A stretch of 64,000 bases of DNA from Deinococcus aerius (GTDB lineage Bacteria > Deinococcota > Deinococci > Deinococcales > Deinococcaceae), in assembly GCF_002897375.1 (NCBI RefSeq), contig NZ_BFAG01000008.1, forward strand, positions 62,001-126,000, given 5' to 3'. The notes beneath the pieces are model-generated. The model saw only the letters and a list, made by a program, of their open reading frames with translations, made no database searches and was not told the DNA's origin. A program made the position numbers and the translations under genes. Shown here in pieces: positions 1 to 24,025 of this stretch. The stretch's first letter is position 1. Each line of letters begins with the position of its first letter.

Positions 1-702
<702 letters not shown>

Positions 703-841
703 AGGAGTCCTGCCCGAGGGTAGCCCCTGGGCTGCGGCGGGACTGTCATAGGGTTTCCGTACCGTCCGCGGTCGGATGGGGCAAGCGCCAATTCGGTCCC
801 TCCTCTCCGGGCCACGGCCTCTTTCCTTCTCGCGCTGCTCG

Positions 842-870
842 GGTGGAACCGTCGGTAGACCTGTTCCACC
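842..870. terminator. Inverted repeat between malate synthase and the IclR gene
   Basis: Perfect 8-bp arms GGTGGAAC / GTTCCACC are separated by 13 nt, 20 nt beyond the malate synthase stop codon. It could be that gene's terminator, although no T-run follows, or an operator for the IclR regulator. Confidence 0.4.
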
Positions 871-889
871 GAAATCCATGCCATGCCCA

Positions 890-2458
<1,569 letters not shown>

Positions 2459-2582
2459 GGGAACCTCCTGGAGGGAACGGGAAACGTGCAAAGAATTTTA
2501 TCTGGTGAAGATCGTTTCCATTCTATCCATCCAGAAGGCGGGGGCAAGCTCAGTGGGCGTCTCCGAGCCGGTAACGCCGCTT

Positions 2583-3860
<1,278 letters not shown>

Positions 3861-3862
3861 GC

Positions 3863-5553
<1,691 letters not shown>

Positions 5554-5619
5554 GGGTGGAGTCCTCCCAGTGGGGGAAGGGGCGGAGCGGTGGGCCGGGC
5601 GACTTTTCTCGGATGCCTG

Positions 5620-5660
5620 GCCCGTTCACCCCCTCCCGGCCTCCCCCCTCAAGGGGGAGG
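5620..5660. repeat. C/G-rich hairpin element between gcl and hyi
   Basis: Perfect 8-bp stem CCTCCCCC (5640-5647) / GGGGGAGG (5653-5660) with a 5-nt loop, preceded by a C-rich arm (CCGTTCACCCCCTCCCGG). It resembles dispersed REP-like intergenic elements and may lower readthrough from gcl into hyi. An A-run follows it on the plus strand, so it is not a classical terminator for the minus-strand genes. Confidence 0.4.
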
Positions 5661-5728
5661 AGTAAAAAAGACGGTCGCAAGTGACTTCCTGGAGGTCAGG
5701 AGAAACATGGTCTCCAACCCCTCATCCC

Positions 5729-7513
<1,785 letters not shown>

Positions 7514-7528
7514 TTCCTCCTTGGGGGC

Positions 7529-7557
7529 AGCGTAAGGGGTGGACCGTGTTTTGTCAA
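7529..7557 (-). promoter_or_regulatory. Predicted sigma-70 promoter of gcl
   Basis: On the minus strand TTGACA (7552-7557) and TACGCT (7529-7534) are separated by exactly 17 nt. Transcription would begin about 9 nt before the gcl ATG, just upstream of the ribosome-binding site. Confidence 0.6.
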
Positions 7558-7701
7558 TCTATAGAAGAGTTTTTCATACAGTGAAAGTAGGCGGATTGGG
7601 ATGAAGAGGTGTTAGGAGTCGGCAACCTCGGAGTCTAGCTACCATCACAGCTCCGCTCGCCGGGTTGCTGAATTTTGCTCGGTAAAAAATCTATCCAATC
7701 T

Positions 7702-7730
7702 TTGACAATTCTGGGCTTGGCGTGTTACAC
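7702..7730 (+). promoter_or_regulatory. Possible promoter of the allantoin operon
   Basis: TTGACA at 7702-7707, then 17 nt, then TTACAC, a weak -10. It lies 57 nt before the GTG of the malate synthase-like gene, in the divergent region shared with gcl, where an IclR-type regulator would act. Confidence 0.4.
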
Positions 7731-7786
7731 CGTGCGTACAGAACAGCCTTCTCTCCACCGCCTTCCTCAGCCCCCTGGAGACTTCC

Positions 7787-9178
7787 GTGACCACATCCGA
7801 AACTGCCGTTCAGCGCACCCTTCAGGGCCTGTTCGCGGCGCGTTGGCAGGCGCTGCTCTCGCCCACGCCCTGGACTCCCGGCTTCGACCCGCGCGGCGCG
7901 GCGATCCGGCAGGGGGAATGGCAGGTGGCGCCCCCACCCGACGAGCTGCGCGCGCGGCAGGTCGAGCAACTCGTGGAGGCGAGCGACGCCGCGGCCCTCG
8001 ACCAGGCGCTGGTGGCCGGACCCGACGCCCTGATCTTCGATTTCGACGACACCTTCTCGCCCACTCCGGCGAACGTGCGGGCGGGCTACGCCAACCTGAC
8101 CACGCTTCAGGGACGGGCAGGCCCCCTCACGATGCTGCGGCCCCGCCCGCTGTACATGGCCGACCCCAGCCCGTCTGCCCCGGGAACGGACAGCGCCACC
8201 ATCAACGACGTGGCCGCGTTCGTTCAGGCGTTCCCCGAGCGGGAGTTCCTGTACGTGTACATCCCCAAGCTGGAATTTCCCGCCCAGGCCGAGTTCTGGC
8301 ACGACCTGCTCACCGAGGTCGAGCGGCAGAGCGGGCGGGCGCCGAACAGCATCCGTGTCTGCCTCCAGATCGAGACGCTGCCGGGCGCCTTCCACGCCGA
8401 GGAACTGCTGTACGCCCTGCGCGAGCGGGCCTTCGGGCTGAACGCGGGGCGCTGGGATTATGTGTTCAGCGCGGTGAAGTGGCTGGGCGGGGACGAGCAG
8501 TTCTGCCTCCCCGAACGGGCGGAGCTGCATATGGGCCAGCCCTCCATGCAGGCTTACGAGGCGCACCTCGCCCGCGTGTGTGCCCGCCGGGGAGCCCAGG
8601 CCGTCGGGGGGACCGCGGCCCTGGCCCCGGACCCCGCCGACCCCGAACCGGCCCTCGCAGTCGTCCGCGCCGACAAGGAACGGGAAGCCGCGCAGGGCTA
8701 CGTCGCGGCCTGGGCCGGGCTGCCTGGCCTGATCCCCACGGTGCGGGCCGTGTTCCGGTCTCCCCCGCCCGTCTCCCCACCCGCCCCGCTGTCCGAGGAG
8801 CAGGTGAAAACTGCGCTGCTGGGCTTTCCCCGGGCCGAGCAGGTCCCTCTCGCCGCCGTGCGCGAGGCCATCGGCGTGGCGTGCGACTACTTCCGGGCTT
8901 GGCTCGCCGGGCGGGGCGTGATCGTGCGGGCGGGGCGGGTGGAGGACACGGCGACCGCCGAACTCGCCCGGGCACAACTCTGGCAGTGGGTGCAGCACCG
9001 TCTTCCGTTGGATAGTGGAGAAGTGCTCACCCCTGACCTCTTCGGACGGCTCCTCGCCGTTCAAACGGACCCGCAGGAACCCGCCGCGCGGCTGCTCCGG
9101 TCGCTCGTCCTCGCCGACGCCTGCCCCGCCTACTTCCCGCTGGTGGTGCGGGCTTTCGATGAGGTGAATTTCCGATGA
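7787..9178 (+). CDS. Diverged malate synthase-like protein, first gene of the allantoin operon
   Basis: 463 residues, about 60 fewer than the malate synthase at 890-2458 but collinear with it. Kept: Arg118 (LRPRPL), Glu196 (QIETLPGAF), Asp224 (AGRWDYVFS) and Asp387 (VEDTATAELARAQLWQW), the positions of the substrate Arg, the Mg ligands and the catalytic base. Changed: ADFEDA became [14 protein letters not shown] became AAWAGLPG, and SYIKKFR became SAVKWLG. Start is GTG at 7787 after GGAG; the stop overlaps the allC start (ATGA). It may be a working malate synthase for glyoxylate from allantoin, or use a related substrate. It occupies the slot where a ureidoglycolate-cleaving enzyme, absent from this window, might be expected. 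Confidence 0.75.
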   Translation: MTTSETAVQRTLQGLFAARWQALLSPTPWTPGFDPRGAAIRQGEWQVAPPPDELRARQVEQLVEASDAAALDQALVAGPDALIFDFDDTFSPTPANVRAGYANLTTLQGRAGPLTMLRPRPLYMADPSPSAPGTDSATINDVAAFVQAFPEREFLYVYIPKLEFPAQAEFWHDLLTEVERQSGRAPNSIRVCLQIETLPGAFHAEELLYALRERAFGLNAGRWDYVFSAVKWLGGDEQFCLPERAELHMGQPSMQAYEAHLARVCARRGAQAVGGTAALAPDPADPEPALAVVRADKEREAAQGYVAAWAGLPGLIPTVRAVFRSPPPVSPPAPLSEEQVKTALLGFPRAEQVPLAAVREAIGVACDYFRAWLAGRGVIVRAGRVEDTATAELARAQLWQWVQHRLPLDSGEVLTPDLFGRLLAVQTDPQEPAARLLRSLVLADACPAYFPLVVRAFDEVNFR

Positions 9179-10418
9179 CGGTTCTTCCGGCCTGGACCGA
9201 ATTGGTGCGGCGCACGCTGGACTGCTGCGCCGACCTCGCCGCCTGCACGGAAAAGCCCGGCGAGATCACCCGGACCTTCCTCTGCGCCCCGATGCACGAC
9301 GCGCACGCCCGGCTGGACGCCTGGGCCGCCTCGCTGGGCCTGGAAACCCACGTGGACGCCGTGGGGAACTGGCACGCCCTGCGCCGCAGCCCCAACCCCG
9401 AGGCCCGTAACCTGGTGATCGGGTCGCACCTCGACAGCGTGCCGAACGCCGGGCCCTACGACGGGGTGCTGGGCGTGGTGCTGGGGCTGTCCCTGCTGGA
9501 GGCCCTGGGCGACACGCCCCTCCCCTACCACCTCCACGTGGTCGGCTTCAGCGAGGAGGAGGGGGTGCGCTTCGGCGTGCCCTTCATCGGCAGCCGGGCG
9601 CTGATCGGGACGGCGGACGAACTGCTGAACCTGACGGACGCGGGGGGCGTCACCGTCGCGCAGGCCATCCGCGAGTACGGGCTGGACGTGAGGGAACTGG
9701 AGGGGGCGCGGCTGCGGGACGACGTGCTGGGCTACTTCGAGCTGCACATCGAGCAGGGTCCGGTGCTGGAGGCCGAGGGCCGCTCGCTGGGGGCCGTGAA
9801 CGCCATCGCCGGGCAGGCGCGCTTCAACCTGACCCTGACGGGCAAGGCCAACCACGCGGGCACCACGCCCATGCATCTGCGCCGCGACGCGCTGACGGGC
9901 GCGAGTGCCTTCGTCCTCGCCGCCGAGGAGGTGGCCCGGAACACCCCCGGCCTCGTCGCCACCGTCGGTTCTCTGCGGCCCCTGCCGGGCGCGAGCAACG
10001 TGATTCCCGGTGAGGTGCAGTTCACCCTCGACATCCGCCACGCGCGGGACGAGGTGCGGCACCGCGCGCAGGAGGAACTGCTGGCCGAAGGCGAGCGGAT
10101 CGCGCGGGAACGCGGTCTCACCTTCACCCACGAGCTTCGCATGGAGGAGCCTGCCACCCCGATGGACCCCAGCCTCACCGCCCTGCTGGGCGAGGCCCTG
10201 AGCGCCGAGGGGCACGTGCCCACCCCGATGGTGAGCGGGGCCGGGCACGACGCGATGGCGGTCGGCCACGTCTGGCCCGCGACCATGCTGTTCCTGCGCA
10301 GCCCCGGCGGGCTCAGTCATCACCCCGACGAGACGGTGCTCCCGGAGGACGTGGAGGCCGCCCTGCGCGTGGGCACCCAGTTCCTGCGGATGCTCGCCGA
10401 ACGGGAGGGGGTGCGCTG

Positions 10419-10419
<1 letters not shown>
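9175..10419 (+). CDS. allC: Allantoate amidohydrolase (M20 family)
   Basis: Hydrolyses allantoate to (S)-ureidoglycine, CO2 and ammonia. The 414 residues show the di-metal M20/hydantoinase-carbamoylase signature: His85 in GSHLDSVPN, Asp96 in YDGVLG, Glu128/129 in GFSEEEGVRFG, and His in FELHIEQGP (~194); the dimerisation-domain motif GKANHAGTTPM and SGAGHDAMAV follow. N-carbamoyl-amino-acid hydrolase is the alternative, but allB and allE follow directly. Overlaps the preceding gene by 4 nt, and its stop shares a base with the allB start (TGATG). Confidence 0.9.
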
Positions 10420-11797
<1,378 letters not shown>

Positions 11798-11801
<4 letters not shown>

Positions 11802-12559
11802 CCCTCAAACAGCTAGGTCAGACCCGCAGCGTCGTCGCCCCCGAGTTCGCGCTCCTGACGCCCGAGACCTTTATCCGCACGACGGTCGCCGAGTGGAAGA
11901 ACACCGCCTGCATGGTCCACATCGCCCCCGTGATCGGGCAGGGCGCCCGCTTCACCCAGTTCACGGCGGAGATGGGGCCGGGCGCCGAGGCGAGTGCGCC
12001 CCCAGCGGGCATCCAACGCTTCGTCTTCGTGCTGGAGGGCGAGGTGGAGTTGCGCGTGAACGGCGAGACGCACCGGCTGGCTGAGTACGACTACGCCTAC
12101 CTGCCCGCCGGAACGGATCACACCCTGCGCGCCGAGCAGGCCGCCCGCATCGAAGTCTTTGAGAAGCGGTTTCACCCCCAGGCGGAGAGCCTGCGCGCCC
12201 CCCAGGTCTTCCTCGGTAACGAGCGCAAGGTGCCCGGCACCGAGTTCGAGGGCGATCCCGGCCTGATCGCCCGCAAACTCCTCCCCGACGAGCCGCAGTT
12301 CGACTTCATCGTGACCACCATGAGCTACGCGCCGGGCGCCACCCTGCCCTACGTCGAGATTCACTACATGGAACACGGCCTGCTGATGCTGGAGGGCGAA
12401 GGCATCTACCGCCTGGGCGAACGCTTCCTGCCCGTGACCAAGGGTGACGTGATCTGGATGGGCGCCCACTGCCCGCAGTGGTACGGCGCCTTGGGCAAGA
12501 CGTGGAGCAAGTATCTGCTGTACAAGGACATGAACCGCCACCCGCTGGAGATTCGGTAG
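11798..12559 (+). CDS. allE: (S)-ureidoglycine aminohydrolase
   Basis: Releases ammonia from (S)-ureidoglycine to give (S)-ureidoglycolate. 253-residue bicupin; the C-terminal cupin holds the Mn site Glu/His/His in [16 protein letters not shown] and the Gln in CPQWYG, the pattern known from YlbA/AllE. The start is a TTG at 11798 overlapping the allB stop, 7 nt after AGGAGG; no ATG or GTG nearby gives the expected length. The sequence upstream in this frame is allB read out of frame. Confidence 0.92.
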
Positions 12560-12567
12560 GTGTCCGG

Positions 12568-12593
12568 GCCTTCCCGTCCCTGAACGGGGAGGC
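12568..12593 (+). terminator. Hairpin after the allantoin operon
   Basis: A 10-bp stem GCCTTCCCGT / ACGGGGAGGC (one G-T pair) with a 6-nt loop, 8 nt after the allE stop. No T-run follows, so termination is probable but not certain. Confidence 0.5.
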
Positions 12594-12625
12594 TCCGGGC
12601 AAGGCGAGCAGGAAGACTGACAGTC

Positions 12626-12637
12626 CAGAACGTTCTG
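12626..12637. promoter_or_regulatory. Palindrome CAGAACGTTCTG upstream of malic enzyme
   Basis: Perfect 12-bp palindrome 67 nt before the malic enzyme ATG, directly preceded by a second small inverted repeat GACTG-A-CAGTC (12615-12625). The position suits an operator. The same GAACGTTC core recurs at 20030-20037. Confidence 0.4.
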
Positions 12638-12703
12638 CTTATGCCTTGAAATCTTTTTTCACTCCTCGAAACCAGCCAGTTCCTTCCCCCCACAGGAGCC
12701 GAC

Positions 12704-14460
<1,757 letters not shown>

Positions 14461-14464
<4 letters not shown>

Positions 14465-15144
14465 CCGGCGGGAAGATGCTGGCCGAGGGGATCGGCACCT
14501 TCGCCCTGGTCTTCGCGGGGATGCTCGCCATCGTCAACCACGCTGGCCTGCTGGGAGTCGCCTTTGCCCACGGCCTCGCCATCACCGTCATGGCGACCGC
14601 CCTGGGGACCATCAGCGGCGGCCAGTTCAATCCCGCCGTCAGCGTGGGCCTGAGTCTGGTTGGCCGCCAGAGCTGGGCCGATACCCTGCGCTTCGCCGCC
14701 GCCCAACTCGTCGGCGGGGCGCTGGGGGCCTTCGCCGTCCTGGCGATCCGCGGCCAGGGCGCCCTGAGCGGGGCGGGCTTCGGCCAGCCCAACCCCGGCC
14801 CGGGCTTCGGGGCCGGGGCCGCGCTGGGGATGGAAACGGTCCTGACCTTCTTCCTGGTGCTGGTGGTGCTGAAGGTGGCGGTGCGGCAGGGGCACGCCCT
14901 GGCCGGGTTGATCGTGGGGCTGACGGTCGTGCTCGACATCCTGGCGGGGGGGCCGGTCTCTGGCGCGGCGATGAATCCGGCCAGGGTGTTCGGCCCCGCC
15001 CTGGTGTCGGGGGACTGGACGTTCCAGTGGGTGTACTGGGTGGGGCCACTGCTCGGCGCCGGGCTGGCGGCGCTGACCGCGCGCTTCCTCTGGCGCCTCC
15101 CCACCCAGCCACAACCCGTGGTGCCTGAAGCCCGCGCCGTTTGA
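14461..15144 (+). CDS. MIP/aquaporin family channel
   Basis: 227 residues, six hydrophobic segments in two repeats, each with an NPA box: QFNPAVS (~60) and [10 protein letters not shown] (~175). The start is a GTG overlapping the malic enzyme stop (GTGA), so the two are translationally coupled. Small-residue substitutions and the operon position suggest passage of a small neutral solute or acid (urea, glycerol or lactic/glyoxylic-type acids) rather than only water; this is inference. A strong hairpin terminates the unit. Confidence 0.88.
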
Positions 15145-15151
15145 GGGGCAG

Positions 15152-15197
15152 ATGGAGCGGTGGGGAGCCCGACGTTGAAGGCTCCCCACCGCTCCAT
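15152..15197. terminator. Bidirectional terminator between the channel gene and uraH
   Basis: Perfect 18-bp stem (15152-15169 / 15180-15197, arm beginning ATGGAGCGGTGGGG) with a 10-nt loop, between convergent genes. Confidence 0.8.
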
Positions 15198-15232
15198 ATC
15201 CCCCGGCCTACCCGGGAGTCGTCCGGCGCCGG

Positions 15233-15625
15233 TCAGCCTCCCCGGTAAGTGCTGTACGACCAGGGGGTGATGAGCAGCGGCACGTGGCAGTGCCCGGAGG
15301 GATCACTCAGCGTGAAGCGCAGCGTGACGAGGTCGAGGAAGGGTACGGCCGGCGCCCCCTCGAAGCCCGCGAAGTACGGGGCGATGTGGAAGGTCAGCGC
15401 GTAGGTGCCGGGGTGCAGGCCGCCGTGCCCGGTCAGGGGAGCATCCGTGCGGCCATCCGCGTTCGTCACCGCCTCGGCGAGCTTGCGGCGATCCCCACCC
15501 TCGACCCGGAAGAGTTCGACCCGGACCCCGCTGGCCGGGCGGCCCCGCGCGATGTCGAGAACGTGCGTTGTCAGCCCCGAAGGGGACGGGGCCGGGCGGG
15601 GGCGAGCCGCAGGAGCCGTCATCAC
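15233..15625 (-). CDS. uraH: 5-hydroxyisourate hydrolase (transthyretin-like)
   Basis: Second step of urate breakdown, hydrolysing 5-hydroxyisourate to OHCU. The 130 residues show the family pattern: LTTHVLDIARGRPASGV near the N-terminus (catalytic His), an Arg in DRRKLAEAVTNADGRTD, SGHCHVPLLITPWSYSTYRGG at the C-terminus with a catalytic His and the YRGG tail. Uricase and OHCU decarboxylase are not in this window, so the urate branch continues elsewhere. Confidence 0.93.
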   Translation of the reverse strand: MMTAPAARPRPAPSPSGLTTHVLDIARGRPASGVRVELFRVEGGDRRKLAEAVTNADGRTDAPLTGHGGLHPGTYALTFHIAPYFAGFEGAPAVPFLDLVTLRFTLSDPSGHCHVPLLITPWSYSTYRGG

Positions 15626-15707
15626 GCGCGCCCCACCCGCGCTTTCTCCCCGGGGAGCGGCAGGGTTTTTACGGCTGGCAGGGGAAATGTCATGTTCAAG
15701 GCTATCC

Positions 15708-17132
<1,425 letters not shown>

Positions 17133-17133
17133 A

Positions 17134-18003
17134 TCAGGTTCCTTTGATGTGGCGCTGCCACCACAGGGTCAGCGCGAAGGCGGCGAGCGCCCAGGGCAGC
17201 CAGGCCCACGCCCCCGCCACGCCCAGCACGACGGCGTCGAGCAGGCAGACTCCAGCGATCAACCGCCCCACCGCCCCGCCGATGTTGCGCGTCTTCCCGT
17301 ACACGAAGGTCAGGCAGTGGGCCACCCACGCCGCGAGGAGCAGGGCGAGGAGGGCCACGCCGGGGCCGAAGCCGCCGACCAGGCCATACACGGCGGGCGC
17401 GGCCACCAGCGCGACCGGCCAGAAGCGCGCGGTGCCCCGCCGACTCTCGGTCTTGGCCACGTAGGTCAGGCCCGCGATGTACGCGGCGAGGAGGGCGGCC
17501 CAGACGATCAGCGGCGGCGTCAGTTGCGGCAGAAAGGCCAGCCCCGCCGTCACGTACACCATCGCGCGGGTCGCGGCCATGACGACCGGGCTGAGGGGAT
17601 TGGTCTTGTGCCAGGCGTCGTAGAAGACGATCAGGCCGACGAGCCCCAGGCCGCTGAGGAAGGCTTTTCCTCCAGCAGGCACGAGGAGCAGCAGCCCGGC
17701 CCCAAACAGCGCGGCAGTCACCGCCCACGCCTCGCCCACCGGGATCAGGCCCGAGGGCAGCGGGCGGGTGGGCCGTTCCCGGCGGTCAATGCCGAGGTCG
17801 AGGAGGTCATTCAGGTACATCCCACCCGTGTAGAACAGCACCATTGCGGCAGCCACGAGGACGAGCGTTACGCCGCCCCCACCGGCCAACGCCGCCCCAG
17901 CCAGGGCGTTCGTCACGACGGTCGGGCTGTTGGAGATGCGGGCCAGCGACAGGTGGCCGTACAGGCGCCGCGACAGGTCGGGCCGGAGGGTGCTAGAGGA
18001 CAT
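17134..18003 (-). CDS. eboC: UbiA-family prenyltransferase (EboC-like)
   Basis: 289-residue membrane protein with about eight hydrophobic helices. The first Asp-rich motif is [19 protein letters not shown] (~63-81), the second region is [15 protein letters not shown] and weaker; these bind Mg-prenyl diphosphate in UbiA enzymes. The start overlaps the end of the TIM-barrel gene by 11 nt and the stop is 1 nt before the eboF start, so the genes are one tight operon. The prenyl acceptor cannot be read from sequence. Confidence 0.8.
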   Translation of the reverse strand: MSSSTLRPDLSRRLYGHLSLARISNSPTVVTNALAGAALAGGGGVTLVLVAAAMVLFYTGGMYLNDLLDLGIDRRERPTRPLPSGLIPVGEAWAVTAALFGAGLLLLVPAGGKAFLSGLGLVGLIVFYDAWHKTNPLSPVVMAATRAMVYVTAGLAFLPQLTPPLIVWAALLAAYIAGLTYVAKTESRRGTARFWPVALVAAPAVYGLVGGFGPGVALLALLLAAWVAHCLTFVYGKTRNIGGAVGRLIAGVCLLDAVVLGVAGAWAWLPWALAAFALTLWWQRHIKGT

Positions 18004-19186
18004 CCCGCACCCACCTGTATTCCCGCTCGATGGAGTCCAGGAGGGGCAACTTCAACTCATCCGGCAGCACGTCCCAGGTGTACGTCTCGATTTCGAGGTG
18101 CCGGGTGAAGGGCCGCCCGCGCAGCAGGGCCAGCGTCTCGACGATCTCGGCCTGCGTGGAGCCGAACAAGCCTGCCCGTTCCAGAAAGACGGGCACGTGG
18201 AAGTGGACTCTCCATTCCGTCATCGCCGGATCGTTCAACCCGGCGAGCGCGGGCGGCAGGTCGGGGTACTGCACGATTTCCCCGTCCTGACGCCGGGCGA
18301 TCACCTGATGGAGATAGGTTCCCTCCGCAAAGGGCGAGAGGGCCTGGGCCACCTCCAGCCGCGCCTCGGGGGCGGGGGGCAACGGAAGCCGAAGGGCCGA
18401 GCTGATCTGGATTTTTCCGATGCGGAGGCCCGCCTGCTCGTAGGTTTGCAAAGCCCGCGCCGGGTCCTCGTACATCACGGCGACGTGGCAGGTGTCGAAG
18501 CAGACCTGGACGTGGTTTCTCAGGTGTTCGCGCGCCTGCTCCTGGCGGACTCCAAGGCGAGCCGCCAGGTCCCGCGCGCCCCCCTCCAACAAATGCTCGG
18601 TGAAAAACCGTGCCAGGTCGTCGCTGCATTGCAAGAGCCCGTCCGGCTCGGGCTCGATGTCCAGGTGGATGAAGCAGTTCCGCGTCTGACGCAGGTGGAC
18701 GAGCGCCTCCACCACCCGGACCACGTTGCCCGTCAGCCTCTCCCAGTCCCCCTCCCCTACCCATTCCCGGTAGGACAGCGGGCTGGTCGAGATACCGCCC
18801 TCCTCCCCCTCCGGCAGCAACGCGGCCAGAATCTCGGCGAGGCGCAGGGTGTAGGCGACCCGCTCCTCGTCCCGCCAGTCAGGGGCGTGGACCTGCGCCT
18901 TCACGGGCTGACCATGGAAGGGGCCGTAGGGAAAGCCGTTCATGGTGAAGACGTAGAGGCCGCGCTCGTCGAGAAACGCTTTGAAGTCAGCGAGTGCCGA
19001 ACCCTCTACCAGTTCCGCGCTCTCCTGCCCGGACAGGCGCAAACCGATCCCAAAGGGAGCGTCCGGCGACAGGCGTTCCCTGAGCGGCACCGCGTACCGC
19101 TCCAGATTCGCCCGCACCTCCCCCATTCCTGACGAGGGGTGAATGTTCGTGCAGTAGGTGAGCTGCACTCCGCCCGCCAGCCGCAT
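17993..19186 (-). CDS. eboE: Xylose isomerase-like TIM-barrel protein (EboE-like)
   Basis: 397 residues of the AP-endonuclease-2/sugar isomerase type: [16 protein letters not shown] at the N-terminus, metal-site candidates in [12 protein letters not shown] and [15 protein letters not shown], then [11 protein letters not shown] and [14 protein letters not shown]. The conserved opening [14 protein letters not shown] motif is a mark of EboE proteins. The ATG at 19186 shares its A with the eboB stop (TGATG). Function within the ebo system is not established. Confidence 0.78.
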   Translation of the reverse strand: MRLAGGVQLTYCTNIHPSSGMGEVRANLERYAVPLRERLSPDAPFGIGLRLSGQESAELVEGSALADFKAFLDERGLYVFTMNGFPYGPFHGQPVKAQVHAPDWRDEERVAYTLRLAEILAALLPEGEEGGISTSPLSYREWVGEGDWERLTGNVVRVVEALVHLRQTRNCFIHLDIEPEPDGLLQCSDDLARFFTEHLLEGGARDLAARLGVRQEQAREHLRNHVQVCFDTCHVAVMYEDPARALQTYEQAGLRIGKIQISSALRLPLPPAPEARLEVAQALSPFAEGTYLHQVIARRQDGEIVQYPDLPPALAGLNDPAMTEWRVHFHVPVFLERAGLFGSTQAEIVETLALLRGRPFTRHLEIETYTWDVLPDELKLPLLDSIEREYRWVRDVL

Positions 19187-20019
19187 CAGTCCGCCGCGAC
19201 CTTCGCTCGTCCGGGCTTCACCGGGATGAACTTGGAGGACTGCCCCAGGAACTGCGCTGGGTTGTCCAGCACAATCCGTTCAATCAACGCGTCGTCATGT
19301 CCCCGCCGCCGCGCCTCCAGCACGAACTCGGGCACCGCGAGGGCATCGCTGGGGCCCCAATCGCAGGCCGAGGCGACCACGATGCGCCCAGGCCCGTGCA
19401 TCTCGATCATGTCGATGGCGCGGGCGGGGGAGGCCTTCGTCCTCGGATAGAGGGTGAGCCCGGTCCAGAAGCCGTGGTCGAGGATCATCTCGACGGTGTG
19501 CTCCTCGGCGTGGTCGATCATCACGCGGCCCGGGTCGATGCGGGGGTCGCTGGCGAGCGCCTCCACCATCACGCGGGTCCCCTTGTACTTGTCCTCCAGG
19601 TGCGGCGTGTGGATGTGGATCAGTTGGCCGTGCTCCAGCGCGAGTTCCACATGGTCGTGGAAGGTGGCGAGTTCGTTGCGCGTGACGCGGTTCAGGCCGA
19701 TCTCGCCGATGCCGAGCACGTTGGGCCTCTCCAGAAAGTCGGGAATCAGCGCGAGGACCTGCCGGGCCAGCTCGCGGTCCTCGCCCTCCTTGGGGTTGAG
19801 ACAGAGCCAGGTGTAGTGCGCGATGCCGTACTGCGCCGCCCGCGCGGGCTCGAAGGTCGTGAGGTGGTCGAAGTAGTCCGCGAACGCCTGCGGCCCCAGC
19901 CGGTCGCGCCCCGACCAGAAGGCGGGCTCGGTGACGGCCAGGCAGCCCGTCAGCGCCATCCGGTGATAGTCGTCGGTGGTGCGCGAGATCATGTGCGCGT
20001 GCATGTCGATGTAGTTCAT
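19186..20019 (-). CDS. eboB: TatD-like metal-dependent hydrolase (EboB-like)
   Basis: 277 residues starting [18 protein letters not shown], with His7/His9 as first metal ligands and later [33 protein letters not shown] and SACDWGPS supplying Glu, His and Asp ligands. Start ATG at 20019 is chosen because the metal motif begins there, although the frame stays open to 20211. Preceded by a 133-nt gap containing the palindrome at 20027-20040. Confidence 0.8.
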   Translation of the reverse strand: MNYIDMHAHMISRTTDDYHRMALTGCLAVTEPAFWSGRDRLGPQAFADYFDHLTTFEPARAAQYGIAHYTWLCLNPKEGEDRELARQVLALIPDFLERPNVLGIGEIGLNRVTRNELATFHDHVELALEHGQLIHIHTPHLEDKYKGTRVMVEALASDPRIDPGRVMIDHAEEHTVEMILDHGFWTGLTLYPRTKASPARAIDMIEMHGPGRIVVASACDWGPSDALAVPEFVLEARRRGHDDALIERIVLDNPAQFLGQSSKFIPVKPGRAKVAAD

Positions 20020-20026
20020 GCGACCT

Positions 20027-20040
20027 CCGGAACGTTCCGG
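20027..20040. promoter_or_regulatory. Palindrome CCGGAACGTTCCGG before eboB
   Basis: Perfect 14-bp palindrome ending 8 nt before the eboB ATG, inside the only sizeable gap of the ebo operon. It overlaps the ribosome-binding region (CCGGAGGTCGC on the minus strand), so it could be an operator or an RNA hairpin limiting translation. Confidence 0.4.
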
Positions 20041-20451
20041 CGCTGTTTCAGGAGCGTTCCCGACCGAAGGGAGAAGGAGAAAAGACGGGTTTCGCGGAAC
20101 GCAGGACTTTCCGGCGCCCTCCCGGGAGGTCCGGAGTGGAGCGGAATCCGTCTCACTGTTCCACCTCGGCGTTCGGTTCCACAGCGGACCGTCTGGACGC
20201 CCCGAAGGCACTCTGCGAGTCGCGCAGGTCCAGCAGTTCGAGGTTCTGATCGCTCAGCAGCATCTGCGCCCGCTTGACGCGGCCCGGCTCGTCGGAGGTC
20301 AGCACCTCCAGAGCCTCGCGGAAGGCGCGCAGCCGGAAGTCCTCCTCCGCACTGGCTCCCTTCGCCCGGTCCAGCCGGTCGAGAAAGGCCGCCACCGCGA
20401 GCAGTTGCGCCCGGTGTTCCATGAAGGAGAGGTCGAGCAGTTCGGTCTGGG

Positions 20452-21666
<1,215 letters not shown>

Positions 21667-21779
21667 GGCTCCCCCGCGTCCGGGCACTCGCGGGCGGACG
21701 CGCCCCCGGCCCGCCCTGTGTGCTGCTTTCTCATGGGCGGCAATCTGCCGCAGCGGACATAAACGGATCGCTAAAAAGA

Positions 21780-21811
21780 GGGGGGCGTCCCACCTTCCGG
21801 GACCGCCCCCC
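21780..21811 (-). terminator. Terminator of the DinB-like gene
   Basis: Minus-strand hairpin GGGGGGCG-TCCC paired with GGGA-CGCCCCCC (one bulged base) followed by TTTTT (21773-21777), just beyond the DinB-like stop. Confidence 0.7.
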
Positions 21812-21815
21812 GCGG

Positions 21816-22346
21816 TCAGCCCGGAGTGCTGGCTGCCCGAAGCTGCTGGCGGTGGTGCCGCACGTGGTAGGCCGCCATCCGCAGCCAGTCGAGCGCCGTG
21901 AGTTCCCCCATGAAGGGGTGGAAGAAGCGCCGCCCGGGGTCGTCGGTGGCGCGGGGGGCCTGACCGAGCAGGGCCTCGCGGACGGTGGCGTGACGCTCCC
22001 GCAACGCCTCCCAGGGCTGGTCGGGGCCGGGGCGGGTGGCGTCGGGGGCCTGGCGCTTGCCCTCCACGACCTCGCCGGGAACCTGGGGCACCGGGCGCAG
22101 CGGGCGGTCCGAGAGCAGCAGGGCGACGATGCGCGCGGTGCCCTCGTTGACCAGGATCACGTGTTCGGCCTCCTGGGCGGCGGTCCATGTCCGGCCCGGC
22201 AGCGGCTCGTGCCAGCGCCCCTGCGCGGCGAGGACGGCGGCCTCGAAGGCGTCCAGTTCCCGGGCGAGGCGGTCCCGCACCTCCTCGGGGGAGGTTCCCA
22301 GGGCGCGCAGCGCGGCCGCGTTCGCGGCGAGGTCGAGTGGGGTCAT
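21816..22346 (-). CDS. DinB/YfiT-like four-helix metalloprotein
   Basis: 176 residues with the DinB-superfamily His triad spread as in the family: [14 protein letters not shown] (~59), a middle His in [31 protein letters not shown] at the C-terminus. Such proteins are thiol-dependent transferases or of unknown role and are abundant in Deinococcus. Start ATG at 22346 has no Shine-Dalgarno but a TAGACT box 5 nt upstream, suggesting a leaderless mRNA. Confidence 0.75.
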   Translation of the reverse strand: MTPLDLAANAAALRALGTSPEEVRDRLARELDAFEAAVLAAQGRWHEPLPGRTWTAAQEAEHVILVNEGTARIVALLLSDRPLRPVPQVPGEVVEGKRQAPDATRPGPDQPWEALRERHATVREALLGQAPRATDDPGRRFFHPFMGELTALDWLRMAAYHVRHHRQQLRAASTPG

Positions 22347-22351
22347 GCCCG

Positions 22352-22357
22352 AGTCTA
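22352..22357 (-). promoter_or_regulatory. -10 box of the DinB-like gene (leaderless type)
   Basis: TAGACT on the minus strand, 5 nt before the ATG at 22346; no ribosome-binding site is present. Confidence 0.5.
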
Positions 22358-22400
22358 CCCGGGGCCGGGAAGGGCGCACCCACAGCGCGCCCCGACCCTC

Positions 22401-22406
22401 TATGAT
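22401..22406 (+). promoter_or_regulatory. -10 box of the 5'-nucleotidase gene (leaderless type)
   Basis: TATGAT lies 10 nt before the ATG at 22417 and no Shine-Dalgarno is seen. This decides the start: an in-frame ATG at 22405 would lie inside the -10 box. Confidence 0.55.
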
Positions 22407-22416
22407 GGTCGCGCTT

Positions 22417-23979
<1,563 letters not shown>

Positions 23980-23996
23980 GCGGGAGGGAAAGGAAA

Positions 23997-24025
23997 AGGG
24001 CGCGTTCCACACGCGCCCTTTTTTT
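23997..24025 (+). terminator. Rho-independent terminator of the 5'-nucleotidase gene
   Basis: Stem AGGGCGCGT / ACGCGCCCT with loop TCCAC followed by seven T. Confidence 0.93.
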
